A stretch of DNA of 64,000 nucleotides, from positions 1-64,000 of the forward strand of contig SZXZ01000087.1 in the NCBI GenBank assembly GCA_005843835.1, written 5' to 3'. Positions 18,088 through 27,298 of this stretch are shown piece by piece (within the stretch, counting starts at the first letter, position 1; each line of letters begins with the position of its first letter). The notes beneath the pieces are model-generated. The model had not been told where the DNA came from, searched no databases, and saw only the letters and a program-made list of their open reading frames with translations. A program made the position numbers and the translations under genes. This DNA is from Chlorobium sp. GTDB lineage: Bacteria > Bacteroidota > Chlorobiia > Chlorobiales > Chlorobiaceae.

Positions 18088-18874
18088 GCGCGATGAGACG
18101 TTGTTGGCAATGCGGATGCGAGAGATTGCATACTCTCGAGTCCGTTACGGATTTCGACGCATCGAAATCATGCTTAGGCGCGAAGGTTTTACCGATAACC
18201 ACAAGCGCAGGCGTCGGATTTATCGCGAACAAGGTTTGGTTTTGCGGCCGAAGCGGCCACTAAGGAATCGTAGCGCAAAGCACCGCATTGAGAAAATCGA
18301 AGCGCTGCGAGTACATCAAGTATGGAGCATGGACTTCGTAGCCGATCAACTCTTTGATGGCCGGAAATTCAGAGTCTTGACGATCGTTGACAACTTTGGA
18401 AAGAAATGCTCTGGCCTGTTCGCAAGCCAACATATTAAAGGATCAGACGTTGTCGGCTACCTCGAAACTGCTGTGCAACGTGAAGGAGCTATGCCGGAAC
18501 GCATACAAGTCGACAATGGAAGCGAGTTCATTTCCAAAGAACTGGATCGCTGGGCTTATGAGAATAAAGTCGTGTTGGATTTCTCCCGACCGGGCAAGCC
18601 GACCGATAATCCTTATATTGAATCATTCAACGGTAAGTTTCGTGATGAGTGCCTTTCGGTTCATTGGTTCAGCAGTCTCGAAGATGTGCGAACCAAGATC
18701 GAGGAGTGGCGAAGCGAATATAACGGCTTCAGACCTCATTATTCCTTGAGAGGTCTAGCTCCCATTGAATTTATTGCATTAAAAGAAAATAGGCCGGAAT
18801 TTCTACTTTTGAGGTGTCCGATTAAGGGGCCATACGCAAACTGGTTTAAGCATCTTTTTTTTGTTGCACAATAA
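17984..18874 (+). CDS. IS3-family OrfB, DDE transposase
   Basis: The integrase-like transposase domain with the full catalytic triad: Asp in WSMDFVADQLFDGR, Asp in IQVDNGSEF and Glu in PYIESFNGKFRDECL. The frame is open from about 17957 (KKVVRPAVKMHLVQYM), matching the usual OrfB start after the slippery run; the ATG at 17984 is just the first ATG. Relative to orfA it is in the +1 frame rather than -1. It has no stop inside the IS: the last 13 codons (YANWFKHLFFVAQ) are host DNA beyond the right repeat. The core looks intact; activity would need slippage at the A8 run. Confidence 0.88.
   Translation: MHLVQYMTVAYHVSVKRACRTLPTPPSTLYYKAHKRDETLLAMRMREIAYSRVRYGFRRIEIMLRREGFTDNHKRRRRIYREQGLVLRPKRPLRNRSAKHRIEKIEALRVHQVWSMDFVADQLFDGRKFRVLTIVDNFGKKCSGLFASQHIKGSDVVGYLETAVQREGAMPERIQVDNGSEFISKELDRWAYENKVVLDFSRPGKPTDNPYIESFNGKFRDECLSVHWFSSLEDVRTKIEEWRSEYNGFRPHYSLRGLAPIEFIALKENRPEFLLLRCPIKGPYANWFKHLFFVAQ
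18793..18832 (-). repeat. Right terminal inverted repeat of the IS3 element
   Basis: Read on the reverse strand it begins TGGCCCC and contains GGACAC, AAAGTAGA and TTCCGGC in the same order as the left repeat at 17621-17668. Confidence 0.8.
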
Positions 18875-19250
18875 TTTGGGCATATCCTTCTAAATCGTAT
18901 AACCGCTTTTTGTAAAACTTCTTAAATCTGCTCTATAAAAGTAAATTGCTGTGCATCAATTGGTAACATTAATTCAAGTCAGGCAAAAACTTTTACAGGG
19001 TCTGGCTATAGTGCAAGCGATTTAGTTTTCTTTCGCATCATCCTCGTTACGTTGACTTTACGCTTTGGCAGTCTCATTTCCAACACGTAACAATTTTTTC
19101 TCATACCGTTATATTTGAAATGTCTTAGCTTTATTTCTTAAAACAATAATTGATACACTGCGACCCGTGTGCTCTCCTTGTTTTTTTTACCCCTGCAATA
19201 TAATGTTGATTTTTAACGACTTAGTACAGAATAGTATAACAACGTATAGA
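18833..19250. other. Non-coding gap between the IS and the TPR lipoprotein gene
   Basis: About 420 bp with no supported gene. The first 40 bp give the end of the IS orfB frame and an eight-T run at 18852-18859 that may be left from the terminator of the interrupted gene. A 32-codon basic frame on the minus strand at 19006-19104 lacks a ribosome site and is not accepted. No RNA gene was recognised. Confidence 0.55.
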
Positions 19251-20978
19251 TTACTTCTTCAAAAGCTTCTTGATTTTCTCTTTCATCTCCTGTGACTTTT
19301 GACTGTTACCGATTGCATCGTAGACCTGGCTGAGATGATCCATTATTTCAGTTTCAGTGGTATCTATTCCCAATGCTTTTTCAAGAATATCACGCGCTTT
19401 CTCATACTCTTTTAACTTGAACAAAACCCAACCCAGGGTGTCCAGATAACTTGCATTATCGGGTTCAGCAGTCACAGCTTTTAAGGCAAGATCTTTAGCT
19501 CTAATAAGTTCTTTTTCCTGTACAGAAAGAACATAGGCCAGATTGTTCATCATGAGATAATTTTTAGAGTCGGTTTGCAGAATCGTTTCGTAAAGATGAA
19601 TGCTTTTATCGGGAAAACCCAGTTTATCATAACATAAAGCAAGACTGGTTACAGCTTGCTCATAAAGCTGTTTGTCCTTTTTTGCAGTTTTCGGCCTCGC
19701 GACTGGCTCAAGAAGTAATACTGCCTGCTTTAGATTTCCCGCCTGAAATTGCACCTCGCCTTCTAATACCCTGAGCCTGAACATCAAACTTGGAAATCGA
19801 CTTTTTGCCTTAGAAACTGTTCTCTCTGCATGCAAATAATCCTTTTGCATAAGATATGCCGAAACAAGATTCTCCCACATTTCAACATTTTTCGGTTCAA
19901 GCTGAAGTGCTTTTTTAAAATCAGGTATTGCGTCAAGCCCTTTACCATGCAATATTTTTGCATTGCCTCGGAGGACATAGACCAAACTGTTGTTCTTATT
20001 TCGCCTGCCGATTTCATCTATCATGGTTATTGATGGTTGAACAAAAGAACTGTCGCGTACAGAACGCACAACAAACAGTTTTGCAAGTTCTATTTTCTGT
20101 TTGAAGCTTATCTGACTGGTATTGTTAAGGCGATTAAGATATTCTAGAAAAACAGATTGATTCTTTGACTGAACAGAAACCTCAAACACTCCAAGCCATG
20201 CAGGAATAAATCTTGGATTTTCATGCACTACCTCCCTGAATGTTTTGAATGCAAGATCGAAATCCCCGGCTTGTATATAAAGCTCCCCGAGAGTTAAACG
20301 AAGCTTGTCTTTTTCGTCTCCCTGTCGAATCAGCTCCATCACCCTCTTTATTGCATCCTTATAGTGAAGAAGTTTTATTTCCATGAGCAAGACCTGAGCC
20401 TGCGCTGTCTTGTCTTTAGGGTCAATTGAAAGGATGTCTTTAAATACAGCAAGAGCTTTTTCAGGCTGATCAGCCGCAAGATATTCGAGTGCAAGTGATG
20501 ATAAAGGTTCCACACTGCCAGGTTCAAGAGCAACAATCTGCCGATAAAGATCGCTCGCCCGAGTATAATCATGCATTTGATGTGCTAAACCAGCAAGAAC
20601 ACTCAAATAATATTTATTTCCTGGATTAAGCAGGACACTTTTTTCGCTGTATATACGGGCGGAATCGAGAACACCAAGACTTAGATATGCTTTGGAGAGG
20701 GCATAATGAATCGCAGCGTTTGAGGGCTCAACGGTAAGAAGTTTCAGATAACGATTGGCCGCACTGCGATAATTTCCCTGAGCGCTGAGAAGCGATGCTG
20801 CAACAAATTCCCGGGTAGATGCCTGGGCAAGGGAATCAGATTGCGAACTGCCAGAAAGTGCAGGACGGGATGAACAGGAAGAAAGGAGAATACAACAGGA
20901 AATTGCACAGAAAAGTGCATAAAAATAAATAATCAGCCGATACCGGTTTGCTGATAATTTACCGGTCTTCCTGAACAT
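19251..20978 (-). CDS. TPR-repeat lipoprotein
   Basis: About 575 residues from the ATG at 20976-20978. A short hydrophobic segment ends in the lipobox LLSSC (residues 31-35), so Cys35 should be lipidated and the protein tethered in the envelope. The rest is a long array of tetratricopeptide repeats. Clear units include the FVAASLLSAQGNYRSAANRYLKLL region, PEKALAVFKDILSIDP and the closing DTLGWVLFKLKEYEKARDI. TPR arrays are protein-binding scaffolds; the partner is unknown, though such lipoproteins in related phyla serve envelope or gliding assembly. The start overlaps the end of ruvB by 20 bp, so translation is probably coupled. Earlier in-frame starts up to 21044 lie deeper in ruvB and are less likely. 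Confidence 0.85.
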   Translation of the reverse strand: MFRKTGKLSANRYRLIIYFYALFCAISCCILLSSCSSRPALSGSSQSDSLAQASTREFVAASLLSAQGNYRSAANRYLKLLTVEPSNAAIHYALSKAYLSLGVLDSARIYSEKSVLLNPGNKYYLSVLAGLAHQMHDYTRASDLYRQIVALEPGSVEPLSSLALEYLAADQPEKALAVFKDILSIDPKDKTAQAQVLLMEIKLLHYKDAIKRVMELIRQGDEKDKLRLTLGELYIQAGDFDLAFKTFREVVHENPRFIPAWLGVFEVSVQSKNQSVFLEYLNRLNNTSQISFKQKIELAKLFVVRSVRDSSFVQPSITMIDEIGRRNKNNSLVYVLRGNAKILHGKGLDAIPDFKKALQLEPKNVEMWENLVSAYLMQKDYLHAERTVSKAKSRFPSLMFRLRVLEGEVQFQAGNLKQAVLLLEPVARPKTAKKDKQLYEQAVTSLALCYDKLGFPDKSIHLYETILQTDSKNYLMMNNLAYVLSVQEKELIRAKDLALKAVTAEPDNASYLDTLGWVLFKLKEYEKARDILEKALGIDTTETEIMDHLSQVYDAIGNSQKSQEMKEKIKKLLKK

Positions 20979-21993
20979 CAAACAAGGGGTAATCATTGGC
21001 ATCACTGCTTGTAGAGAATCTGAGAAATGCGCGGCGTGTTGCAACTCGTCCCCTTGCTGTCCTTGTTAGATAACCGGCTTGAATAAGGTAGGGTTCGTAA
21101 ACCTCTTCAATGGTCTCCCTCTCTTCGCCAACGGATACTGCAAGTGAGGCAATACCAACAGGTCCTCCATTAAATTTATTCACAATGGTGTCCATGATTT
21201 TTTTATCCATATCATCCAATCCTTCCTCATCGATATCAAGACAGTCCAGGGTTTTCATTGCAATAACCCGGCTGATGAGCTCTACACCGTCAACCTGTGC
21301 AAAATCTCTTGCACGTCTGAGCAACCTGTTGGCAATACGGGGTGTTCCTCGTGAACGTCCTGCAATTTCCGATGCAGCTTTACCATCAATGCCAATACCC
21401 AGTATACCTGATGCACGGATAATAATCCCTTCAAGAATATCGGGTGTATAATAGTCAAAGCGGCTGTTGATGCCGAATCTGGCCCTGAGGGGCGATGTAA
21501 GAAGACCAGAACGTGTTGTGGCACCAACAAGGGTAAAAGGCTCTATGCGCAGTTGTACCGCTCTGGCAGATGGGCCACTGTCGAGCATGATATCTATACG
21601 AAAGTCTTCCATCGCTGAGTATAAATATTCCTCGACGGCTGGAGGCATGCGATGAATTTCGTCAATAAATAGAACATCTCCCTTTTTTAAACCAGTTAGC
21701 AGTCCAGCAAGATTTCCTGCTTTGTCCAGGAGAGGACCTGAGGTGGACTTTATACTGCTTCCCATTTCTGCTGCGATAATATAGGCAAGTGTTGTTTTTC
21801 CAAGCCCAGGAGGGCCGGACAACAAAACATGATCCAGAGCATCTCCACGCATTCTAGCTGCCGAAATAAATACTTTAAGATTATCAGTCAGCCGTTGCTG
21901 GCCAGCAAAATCTTCCATGCACAGAGGGCGAATCTGTTCCTCGATCCTGGTCTCAACAGCATCGGGTGGAGTATTAAGCAGTTCTATTCTCAA
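20959..21993 (-). CDS. ruvB: Holliday junction branch migration helicase RuvB
   Basis: An AAA+ motor that drives branch migration with RuvA before RuvC cleaves the junction. The 344-residue protein has Walker A GPPGLGKT at 60-67, Walker B LFIDEIHRM from 108, the sensor GATTRSGLLTSPLRARFG and the C-terminal winged helix ending GRVATRRAFLRF. It is separated from oppB by 33 bp and overlaps the TPR gene, so it seems to belong to the long minus-strand transcript. RuvA is not here; ruvC is about 32 kb away at 53.2 kb. Confidence 0.96.
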   Translation of the reverse strand: MRIELLNTPPDAVETRIEEQIRPLCMEDFAGQQRLTDNLKVFISAARMRGDALDHVLLSGPPGLGKTTLAYIIAAEMGSSIKSTSGPLLDKAGNLAGLLTGLKKGDVLFIDEIHRMPPAVEEYLYSAMEDFRIDIMLDSGPSARAVQLRIEPFTLVGATTRSGLLTSPLRARFGINSRFDYYTPDILEGIIIRASGILGIGIDGKAASEIAGRSRGTPRIANRLLRRARDFAQVDGVELISRVIAMKTLDCLDIDEEGLDDMDKKIMDTIVNKFNGGPVGIASLAVSVGEERETIEEVYEPYLIQAGYLTRTARGRVATRRAFLRFSTSSDANDYPLFDVQEDR

Positions 21994-22026
21994 ACAGAAA
22001 TAATTACAGGTTGATAGTTATTGCAT

Positions 22027-22992
22027 TCAGAGTTTTATGCGCGGATCAGCAACGGCATAGAGAACGTCGGCAAAAAGATTACCAAGGACTATCAATGAGC
22101 CGGATATAAATGTATTAGCTATAATAAGCGGATAATCTCTTGCAAAAATTGCATCTACCGTCACTCTTCCCATACCTGGAAATGCAAATATCACCTCAAT
22201 AAATAACGCGCCGCTGAAAATAAAAGGTAATGAACTTCCCATAAGGGTAATCACTGGCAGAAGAGCGTTTCGAAGTGCATGCTTGAAAATAACTACATTT
22301 TCCGGCAATCCTTTCGCTCTTGCAGTGCGAATATAGTCCTGGCGGATAACTTCGAGCATGCTGCCCCTGACGTATCGGGCAATGCCTGCAGCTCCGTTAA
22401 TGCTGAGTACGGTAACCGGTAGAATAAGGTGCCAGAATCGGTCAAGCAAAAAACCCAATGGACCATAACTTTCTGCACCGATCTCATTAAGACCTGAAAC
22501 CGGAAAAACAGGAAACTTCAAGGCAAAAAGAATAATCATCATCAAGGCAAACCAGAACTCGGGCATCGAATAAAAAAACAGGGCAGTCACGGTCAGAAAT
22601 CTATCAAGAAAAGTGTTTTGCCGCACAGCAGAAATAATACCAATGAGAATGCCGATAGTAAAGTTTGCAATAAGGGTCAGACCTGCTATAGTCACTGTAA
22701 TCGGCAATGCTTCAGCAATAACATCAAATACAGGCTGTTGGGCTCGACTGAAACTTCGTCCAAAATCACCTTGCAGTACATTCGAAATCCATTTGAAATA
22801 CTGGATTGGTAAAGGGTCGTTAAGACCATATTGCGCCCTGATCTGCTCTGCTACGTTAGGGCTGATTCCCGGCTGTATAAAAAAAGCAGCAGGGTCACCG
22901 GGGGCAAGCCTGATAATAAAAAAAGTAAGGGTCAATACCCCAAATATCAACGGAATAGCTATCAAAAGCCGTTTAAGTATATATATCAGCAT
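22027..22992 (-). CDS. Peptide-type ABC transporter permease (OppB/DppB family)
   Basis: An inner-membrane permease of 321 residues with six hydrophobic helices. The start MLIYILKRLLIAIPLIFGV, the early APGDPA segment, the GDFGRSF segment and the EAA-loop region near ALRNALLPVITLMG with VEVIFAFPGMG-type residues after it are hallmarks of the first permease of peptide/nickel importers. It lies 6 bp after the binding-protein gene. The second permease (OppC) and ATPases that normally follow are missing; ruvB comes next. Confidence 0.9.
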   Translation of the reverse strand: MLIYILKRLLIAIPLIFGVLTLTFFIIRLAPGDPAAFFIQPGISPNVAEQIRAQYGLNDPLPIQYFKWISNVLQGDFGRSFSRAQQPVFDVIAEALPITVTIAGLTLIANFTIGILIGIISAVRQNTFLDRFLTVTALFFYSMPEFWFALMMIILFALKFPVFPVSGLNEIGAESYGPLGFLLDRFWHLILPVTVLSINGAAGIARYVRGSMLEVIRQDYIRTARAKGLPENVVIFKHALRNALLPVITLMGSSLPFIFSGALFIEVIFAFPGMGRVTVDAIFARDYPLIIANTFISGSLIVLGNLFADVLYAVADPRIKL

Positions 22993-22998
22993 AACCAG

Positions 22999-24801
22999 CT
23001 ATTGAGTAACATTTGCTGAAGGCCGCAACCTCCAATCATCAATATTGTAAAAAGTCCCTGAAATATTGAGATCCTCCCCCTCAATCCTTTTGCTGAATCC
23101 CTGCGTTTCCCTGATCCAGTAAAGAAAAGTGATCGGCTGATCCCTATGCAGTATTTCCTGATATTCAAGCCAGTATGGTTTAGCTCCGACTGGGTCCATT
23201 TTCAACTTGGCAAGCTCGCAAAGTTCGTCAATCCTTGGATTGCGGTAACCCGTAAAATTAAATCTGCTTTTTTTGAGATCAGAACCCCAAACATCCAGAG
23301 GATCGATTTCCAGACCTATAGACCAGCCTGCCATCCATGCATCAAGTTTTCGAGACTGAAGGTTCTCAAAAAAAACATTGGATTCCTGAACATCCAGCTT
23401 GCACTCAATGCCGATAGCTCGAAGGTTTTGTTGAATAATAACGCTCGCATAGTTTCTTCGCGCATTCCCCGAATTTGTATAGAGGGTAAAACTGAACCTC
23501 TTGCCGTTTTTTTGGAGAATACCGTCGGGACCTGGAAACCATCCATCGGCTTTAAGCAGGTTTGAAGCTTTTGCCGAATCGTAAGGATGTGGAACCATCC
23601 GGTTATTATACGCCCACTTGAGAGATGGAGATATATCGGTATTGCAAATCACACCATACTGTTTGAGATATCCGTCAATGATGGCTTCACGATCAATGGC
23701 ATGAGTAAGTGCAAGGCGGACTTGCGCTGAACCGAACAATGGGTGCGGCTTGAATTTACCGGTTCTCTGGTACTCTGCCTGATCAATATTTGACCAGCCA
23801 ACATAATCGTATACTCTCAGACCAACTGTTTTAATTTCAAGCTGATTATTTGCCTTTAAAAGAGCTGTGAAATCCTCAGGTTTAATGTTTTCGACAACAT
23901 CAACAGCACTTGTCTGAAGCTGCGTGAGCCTTACAGTATAATCAGGGACTACCTTAAAGGAAATAACGGAAATATTGCCGGGCTTAGGAAGATTGGATTT
24001 CCGGTTTGAAGCCAAAACTATTTCCTGCTGCTGCTGCCAGTTTCTCAGTTTGTAGGGTCCTGCACCGAGCGGATCAAGATTTAGCGGGGAATGACGAAAC
24101 TCGTCAGGTTTAACACCTTTCCACCTGTGAGCAGGAAGAGGGGTAAGCGAGGTATGAAAAAGAGCCAGATGTTCAGGAACCGGCTTGTAAAACCTGAAGA
24201 CAAGGGTTGTATCATCTGGCGTCTCTATTGCTTTATCGAAATCAACCCGACCCTTATCGGCACCAACCAATTCAGCAAGATACTGTTGCCGGGCACTTGC
24301 AATAACAGGATTCCCGTACAATTGGTAGGAAAACTTGAAGTCTGCTGATATAATTGGCTTACCGTCATCCCAGAATGCATCATGACGAAGAATGTAAGTA
24401 ATGGATTTATTATCGTCCGACATATGCCAGGTTCTGGCGAGAGCGGCTTTCGGAGTTTTTTTCCCCTGTCCAGATTGCAGTACCCTCAGTTTTTTTTCGA
24501 GGGCCATGTAATTCATGAGACCGGTGGTTGTATCAAACTCACTCTGCAGTAAGGAGGGATAAATAAGGCCGAATATATTGCTTGATGTTACGGTAGTACC
24601 GATAACCGGATTAAGATAATCTGCATCGCCAAGCATGGCAATAACAAGCGTGGAATCCATAGCTGATTGTCCTTTACCTGTCTTTGCCTTACTTGCATCA
24701 TGCTTACTACAGGAAGAAAGGACTACAATAATAAAAACAGCTATAAAGAACCCCGTTAATCGATATGCTGCAGCAAACCTGCAGGCACCTTTTTCAATCA
24801 T
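22999..24801 (-). CDS. Peptide-type ABC transporter substrate-binding lipoprotein
   Basis: A family 5 solute-binding protein (OppA/DppA fold) of about 600 residues. The basic start and hydrophobic segment end in the lipobox LSSC (28-31), so it is tethered outside the inner membrane. ARTWHMSDDNKSITYILRHDAFWDDG and AHRWKGVKPDEF-type segments and ALTHAIDREAIIDGYL are typical. The chosen ATG at 24799-24801 overlaps the last 8 bp of hprK and has a GAGGAAG site inside the hprK end, which implies coupled translation; an in-frame TTG at 24837 is rejected. The ligand (peptide, nickel chelate or other) cannot be told. Confidence 0.9.
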   Translation of the reverse strand: MIEKGACRFAAAYRLTGFFIAVFIIVVLSSCSKHDASKAKTGKGQSAMDSTLVIAMLGDADYLNPVIGTTVTSSNIFGLIYPSLLQSEFDTTTGLMNYMALEKKLRVLQSGQGKKTPKAALARTWHMSDDNKSITYILRHDAFWDDGKPIISADFKFSYQLYGNPVIASARQQYLAELVGADKGRVDFDKAIETPDDTTLVFRFYKPVPEHLALFHTSLTPLPAHRWKGVKPDEFRHSPLNLDPLGAGPYKLRNWQQQQEIVLASNRKSNLPKPGNISVISFKVVPDYTVRLTQLQTSAVDVVENIKPEDFTALLKANNQLEIKTVGLRVYDYVGWSNIDQAEYQRTGKFKPHPLFGSAQVRLALTHAIDREAIIDGYLKQYGVICNTDISPSLKWAYNNRMVPHPYDSAKASNLLKADGWFPGPDGILQKNGKRFSFTLYTNSGNARRNYASVIIQQNLRAIGIECKLDVQESNVFFENLQSRKLDAWMAGWSIGLEIDPLDVWGSDLKKSRFNFTGYRNPRIDELCELAKLKMDPVGAKPYWLEYQEILHRDQPITFLYWIRETQGFSKRIEGEDLNISGTFYNIDDWRLRPSANVTQ

Positions 24802-25789
24802 TACTTTCTTCCTCTGTTTTACCACTGTTGATAACATTTTTGATTCGATCAGTCAGAGCTTCGGCTGCAACGTAATTGGAGTATCGTTTCAATAGAAAAT
24901 TAAGTGCAACCACCTCAATAATAACGGTAATATTTTTACCGGGGAATATAGGTAATTGTACAAGCGGAACTTCAACACCAAGAATCTTAATAAATTTGGT
25001 GTCTAACCCCAGCCGTTCATAGACCATTTCTTTATCCCATTCCAGCAGTTCCACAACAACCTGAACTTCCTTGACATCACGAATTGCACGGATACCAAAG
25101 TTTGCCCGTACATCAACTACACCAAGACCGCGAATTTCCATAAAATGGTCAATGATGTTATTTCTTTTGGCATTGAGCATCATTGATTCCCCTTTCCGAT
25201 GTATAACAACAACATCATCAGCCACAAGACCATGCCCCCTTTCAACCAGATCCAGCGCAATTTCTGACTTTCCAAGACCGCTTTTTCCGATAAGCAACAC
25301 CCCGACGCCATATACGTCAACCATTGAGCCGTGGTATTGCTGATAAAACGAAAACTGATCATCAAGAAAACCAGTAACAAAGTAAATGGTTTTGGTAGAA
25401 GAAAGGCGAGTAATAAATACAGGAATACCTGCATTGGTAGCCATATCGAGAAGAGACTGAGGGAGTTTATTACTGCTTGTCAGTATTATGCAAGGTATTT
25501 TAAATCGCACAAGATTTTCAAACACCCGATTTCTTTCTTGTTCTTCGAGATGATTTAGAAACCTTGTTTCTGTATTTCCAAGAATCTGTACTCGTTTGTA
25601 AGTAAAAAGATTTGTAAACCCGGCAAGGGCAAGTCCGGGCCGATGAAGATCACGTTCAAATATTCTCCGTTTCTGTTCGTCAACATTATTCAGACGCCGT
25701 AATTTGATATCGTGCATTTTGCCGATAGTATTAAAAAAATAGGCGACCGTAATTGATCGCTTCTTTAATCCCTTTTGGTCAAGGTTCAT
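24794..25789 (-). CDS. hprK: HPr kinase/phosphorylase
   Basis: A bifunctional enzyme that phosphorylates and dephosphorylates a serine of HPr. Its 331 residues hold the Walker A loop GKSGLGKS at 168-175, the preceding YHGSMVDVYGVGVLLIG strand with its catalytic His, Asp-Asp in HGLVADDVVVI, and the family signature EIRGLGVVDVRANFG. The N-terminal regulatory domain is complete. It follows raiA on the same strand with a hairpin between them, an arrangement that recalls the hpf-hprK neighbourhood of proteobacterial rpoN loci. No sugar PTS component is seen in the window, so HPr signalling rather than sugar uptake is the likely role. Confidence 0.95.
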   Translation of the reverse strand: MNLDQKGLKKRSITVAYFFNTIGKMHDIKLRRLNNVDEQKRRIFERDLHRPGLALAGFTNLFTYKRVQILGNTETRFLNHLEEQERNRVFENLVRFKIPCIILTSSNKLPQSLLDMATNAGIPVFITRLSSTKTIYFVTGFLDDQFSFYQQYHGSMVDVYGVGVLLIGKSGLGKSEIALDLVERGHGLVADDVVVIHRKGESMMLNAKRNNIIDHFMEIRGLGVVDVRANFGIRAIRDVKEVQVVVELLEWDKEMVYERLGLDTKFIKILGVEVPLVQLPIFPGKNITVIIEVVALNFLLKRYSNYVAAEALTDRIKNVINSGKTEEESND

Positions 25790-25822
25790 GGTATCTGCTG
25801 TCGAAGTGTTAATAAACTTCAG

Positions 25823-25862
25823 AAAGCCTGCAAGGCCTAATTAATACTGCCTTGCAGGCTTT
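25823..25862 (-). terminator. Long perfect hairpin between raiA and hprK
   Basis: Fourteen-base perfect arms (25823-25836 and 25849-25862, core GCCTGCAAGGC) enclose a 12-base AT loop. On the minus strand only a short T run follows the stem, so it may act as a partial terminator or an mRNA-stabilising hairpin that sets the raiA to hprK ratio. Confidence 0.65.
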
Positions 25863-25874
25863 CACAATTGCCAG

Positions 25875-26207
25875 TTATTGCAATTTCTCCTGCAATTTCT
25901 CCTTGTACTTTTGAAGCTGCCGACTCAATGCCGCAACGCAATTGTCGATAGTCTGTTCATAGGCCGCGCCCGCCTCCTTTGCAACAAGAACATTCTGAGG
26001 AACATGTACAGTTATTTCAGCAAGCTTATTTTTTTCAAAGTCATTTTTCTGGTGGTCAAGAATAATATGACAGCTGATAATACCGGAATAAACATTTACA
26101 AGGGAAAGTACTGCATTACGTGCATACTCTTCTATGTCGGTATGATTATTGGAGTGGCGCAGGGTGACCTTAACATTTACAGCATCATTATCGAGAGCTT
26201 TTGTCAT
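25875..26207 (-). CDS. hpf: Ribosome hibernation factor (HPF/RaiA family, short form)
   Basis: A 110-residue protein of the YfiA/HPF fold that binds the 30S decoding region and stills ribosomes in slow growth. VKVTLRHSNNHTDIEEYARNAV and the ITVHVPQNVLVAKEAGAAYEQTIDNCVAALSRQL-type helix are characteristic; the long-form C-terminal dimer domain is absent. The ATG at 26205-26207 has a perfect GGAGG site 6 bases upstream and is preferred over a start 16 codons earlier. It lies between a recombinase gene and hprK on the same strand. Confidence 0.9.
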   Translation of the reverse strand: MTKALDNDAVNVKVTLRHSNNHTDIEEYARNAVLSLVNVYSGIISCHIILDHQKNDFEKNKLAEITVHVPQNVLVAKEAGAAYEQTIDNCVAALSRQLQKYKEKLQEKLQ

Positions 26208-26287
26208 AATAACCTCCGTTGAAATATGGTGAACGTAATGAAAGAACAGGACCACGGCAAATAAGTTATCCGAAGCCCGAGACAGAT

Positions 26288-27298
26288 TTATGCGTTAGGA
26301 TGCGCTTTCCTGTAAACATCTTTTAAGCGCTCGAAAGTAACGTGAGTATATATTTCAGTAGTTGACAGATTGCTGTGTCCAAGCATTTCACTGACACTAT
26401 TAAGATCAGCTCCACCGTTCAGCAGGTGTGTTGCAAAACTGTGGCGCAGTATATGTGGATTTTTCTGCTTTTGCTCAGTAACCGATCCAAGGTATTTTCT
26501 GGTCAATCTTTGAACAAGCATGGGATAAAGCTTTTTGCCCTTTCTGGTTACAAAAACATACTCTAATGCCCCCACTCCCGCACCAACACTTATTCTAAAG
26601 AAGTTTCTTCGTACTTCAAAATATTTTTTCAATGCTTCAACCGCAAGCATACCAACAGGAACAATTCTCTGCTTATTGCCTTTGCCTGTCAACTTCACAT
26701 ATCCATTGTCAAGATCCAGAAATTCCATAGTCAGACCAATCAACTCAGAAACGCGAAGGCCGCTACAGTAGAGAAGTTCCAAGATGCTTCTGTCACGCTG
26801 AACAAGAAAAGATTCAAGATGTACGTTTTGCTCCGGCTTGTGAAGCGCACTCACTTGACTAGGAATCACTTCATTAAACAGCTTTTCTGTCTGCTGTTCA
26901 GTTAAAAAACCTGGCACGCGCCGTGGAAATTTTGGTGTAGTAATATAGGAAAACACTGAGCTCTTTATCTGCCCTGCTTCCTGCAGATATCGGTAAAAGC
27001 TTTTGGCTGCTGCAAGCTTTCTGGCAATTGATCGTTGTTGAACCCCCCGATCTATTAATGATCCCATAAAAAGCCTCACATCAACAGATGTAACCCTCTC
27101 CGGATCAAACCTGTTAAAATCTGAAATCTCTAAATGTTTTTTAAGAAATGAAAAGAACTGAACAAGATCAGTTCTGTATGCAATAACGGTATTTGGTGAA
27201 AGGTTTTTACGACTTCTGAGTTTGTCTAAAAAATCACTGATTGGAAGAGAACCCTCCTGAAAAGGAGTGAGTGAAGGATGTTTTAAAGAAGCTTTCAT
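26288..27298 (-). CDS. xerC: Tyrosine recombinase of the XerC/XerD family
   Basis: A site-specific recombinase, probably for resolving chromosome dimers at dif. All catalytic residues are visible in the 336-residue chain: Arg182 (SGLRVSEL), Lys206 (TGKGNKQR), His282 and Arg285 ([12 protein letters not shown]), His308 (LGHSNL) and the nucleophile Tyr317 (TEIYTHV). The N-terminal SAM-like domain spans about 15-110. XerC and XerD cannot be separated with confidence; the gene position away from IS ends argues for a housekeeping enzyme. The start overlaps the previous gene by 4 bp (ATGA). Confidence 0.9.
   Translation of the reverse strand: MKASLKHPSLTPFQEGSLPISDFLDKLRSRKNLSPNTVIAYRTDLVQFFSFLKKHLEISDFNRFDPERVTSVDVRLFMGSLIDRGVQQRSIARKLAAAKSFYRYLQEAGQIKSSVFSYITTPKFPRRVPGFLTEQQTEKLFNEVIPSQVSALHKPEQNVHLESFLVQRDRSILELLYCSGLRVSELIGLTMEFLDLDNGYVKLTGKGNKQRIVPVGMLAVEALKKYFEVRRNFFRISVGAGVGALEYVFVTRKGKKLYPMLVQRLTRKYLGSVTEQKQKNPHILRHSFATHLLNGGADLNSVSEMLGHSNLSTTEIYTHVTFERLKDVYRKAHPNA

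Larger units (their letters stand above)
17621..18832 (+). mobile_element. IS3-family insertion sequence, about 1.2 kb
   Basis: The element is 1212 bp, with imperfect terminal repeats starting TGACCCC at the left and ending GGGGCCA at the right, and two overlapping reading frames: orfA (helix-turn-helix) and orfB (DDE transposase). The three bases on each side (TTG left, TAC right) do not match, so no target duplication is visible. This hints at rearrangement after insertion or old age. Its base use is visibly richer in G+C than the flanks. It interrupts the small sigma-54-linked gene. Confidence 0.9.

Noticed and set aside
19006-19104. 32-codon very basic frame on the minus strand
   Set aside because: No ribosome site and no recognisable similarity; such short frames are expected by chance.
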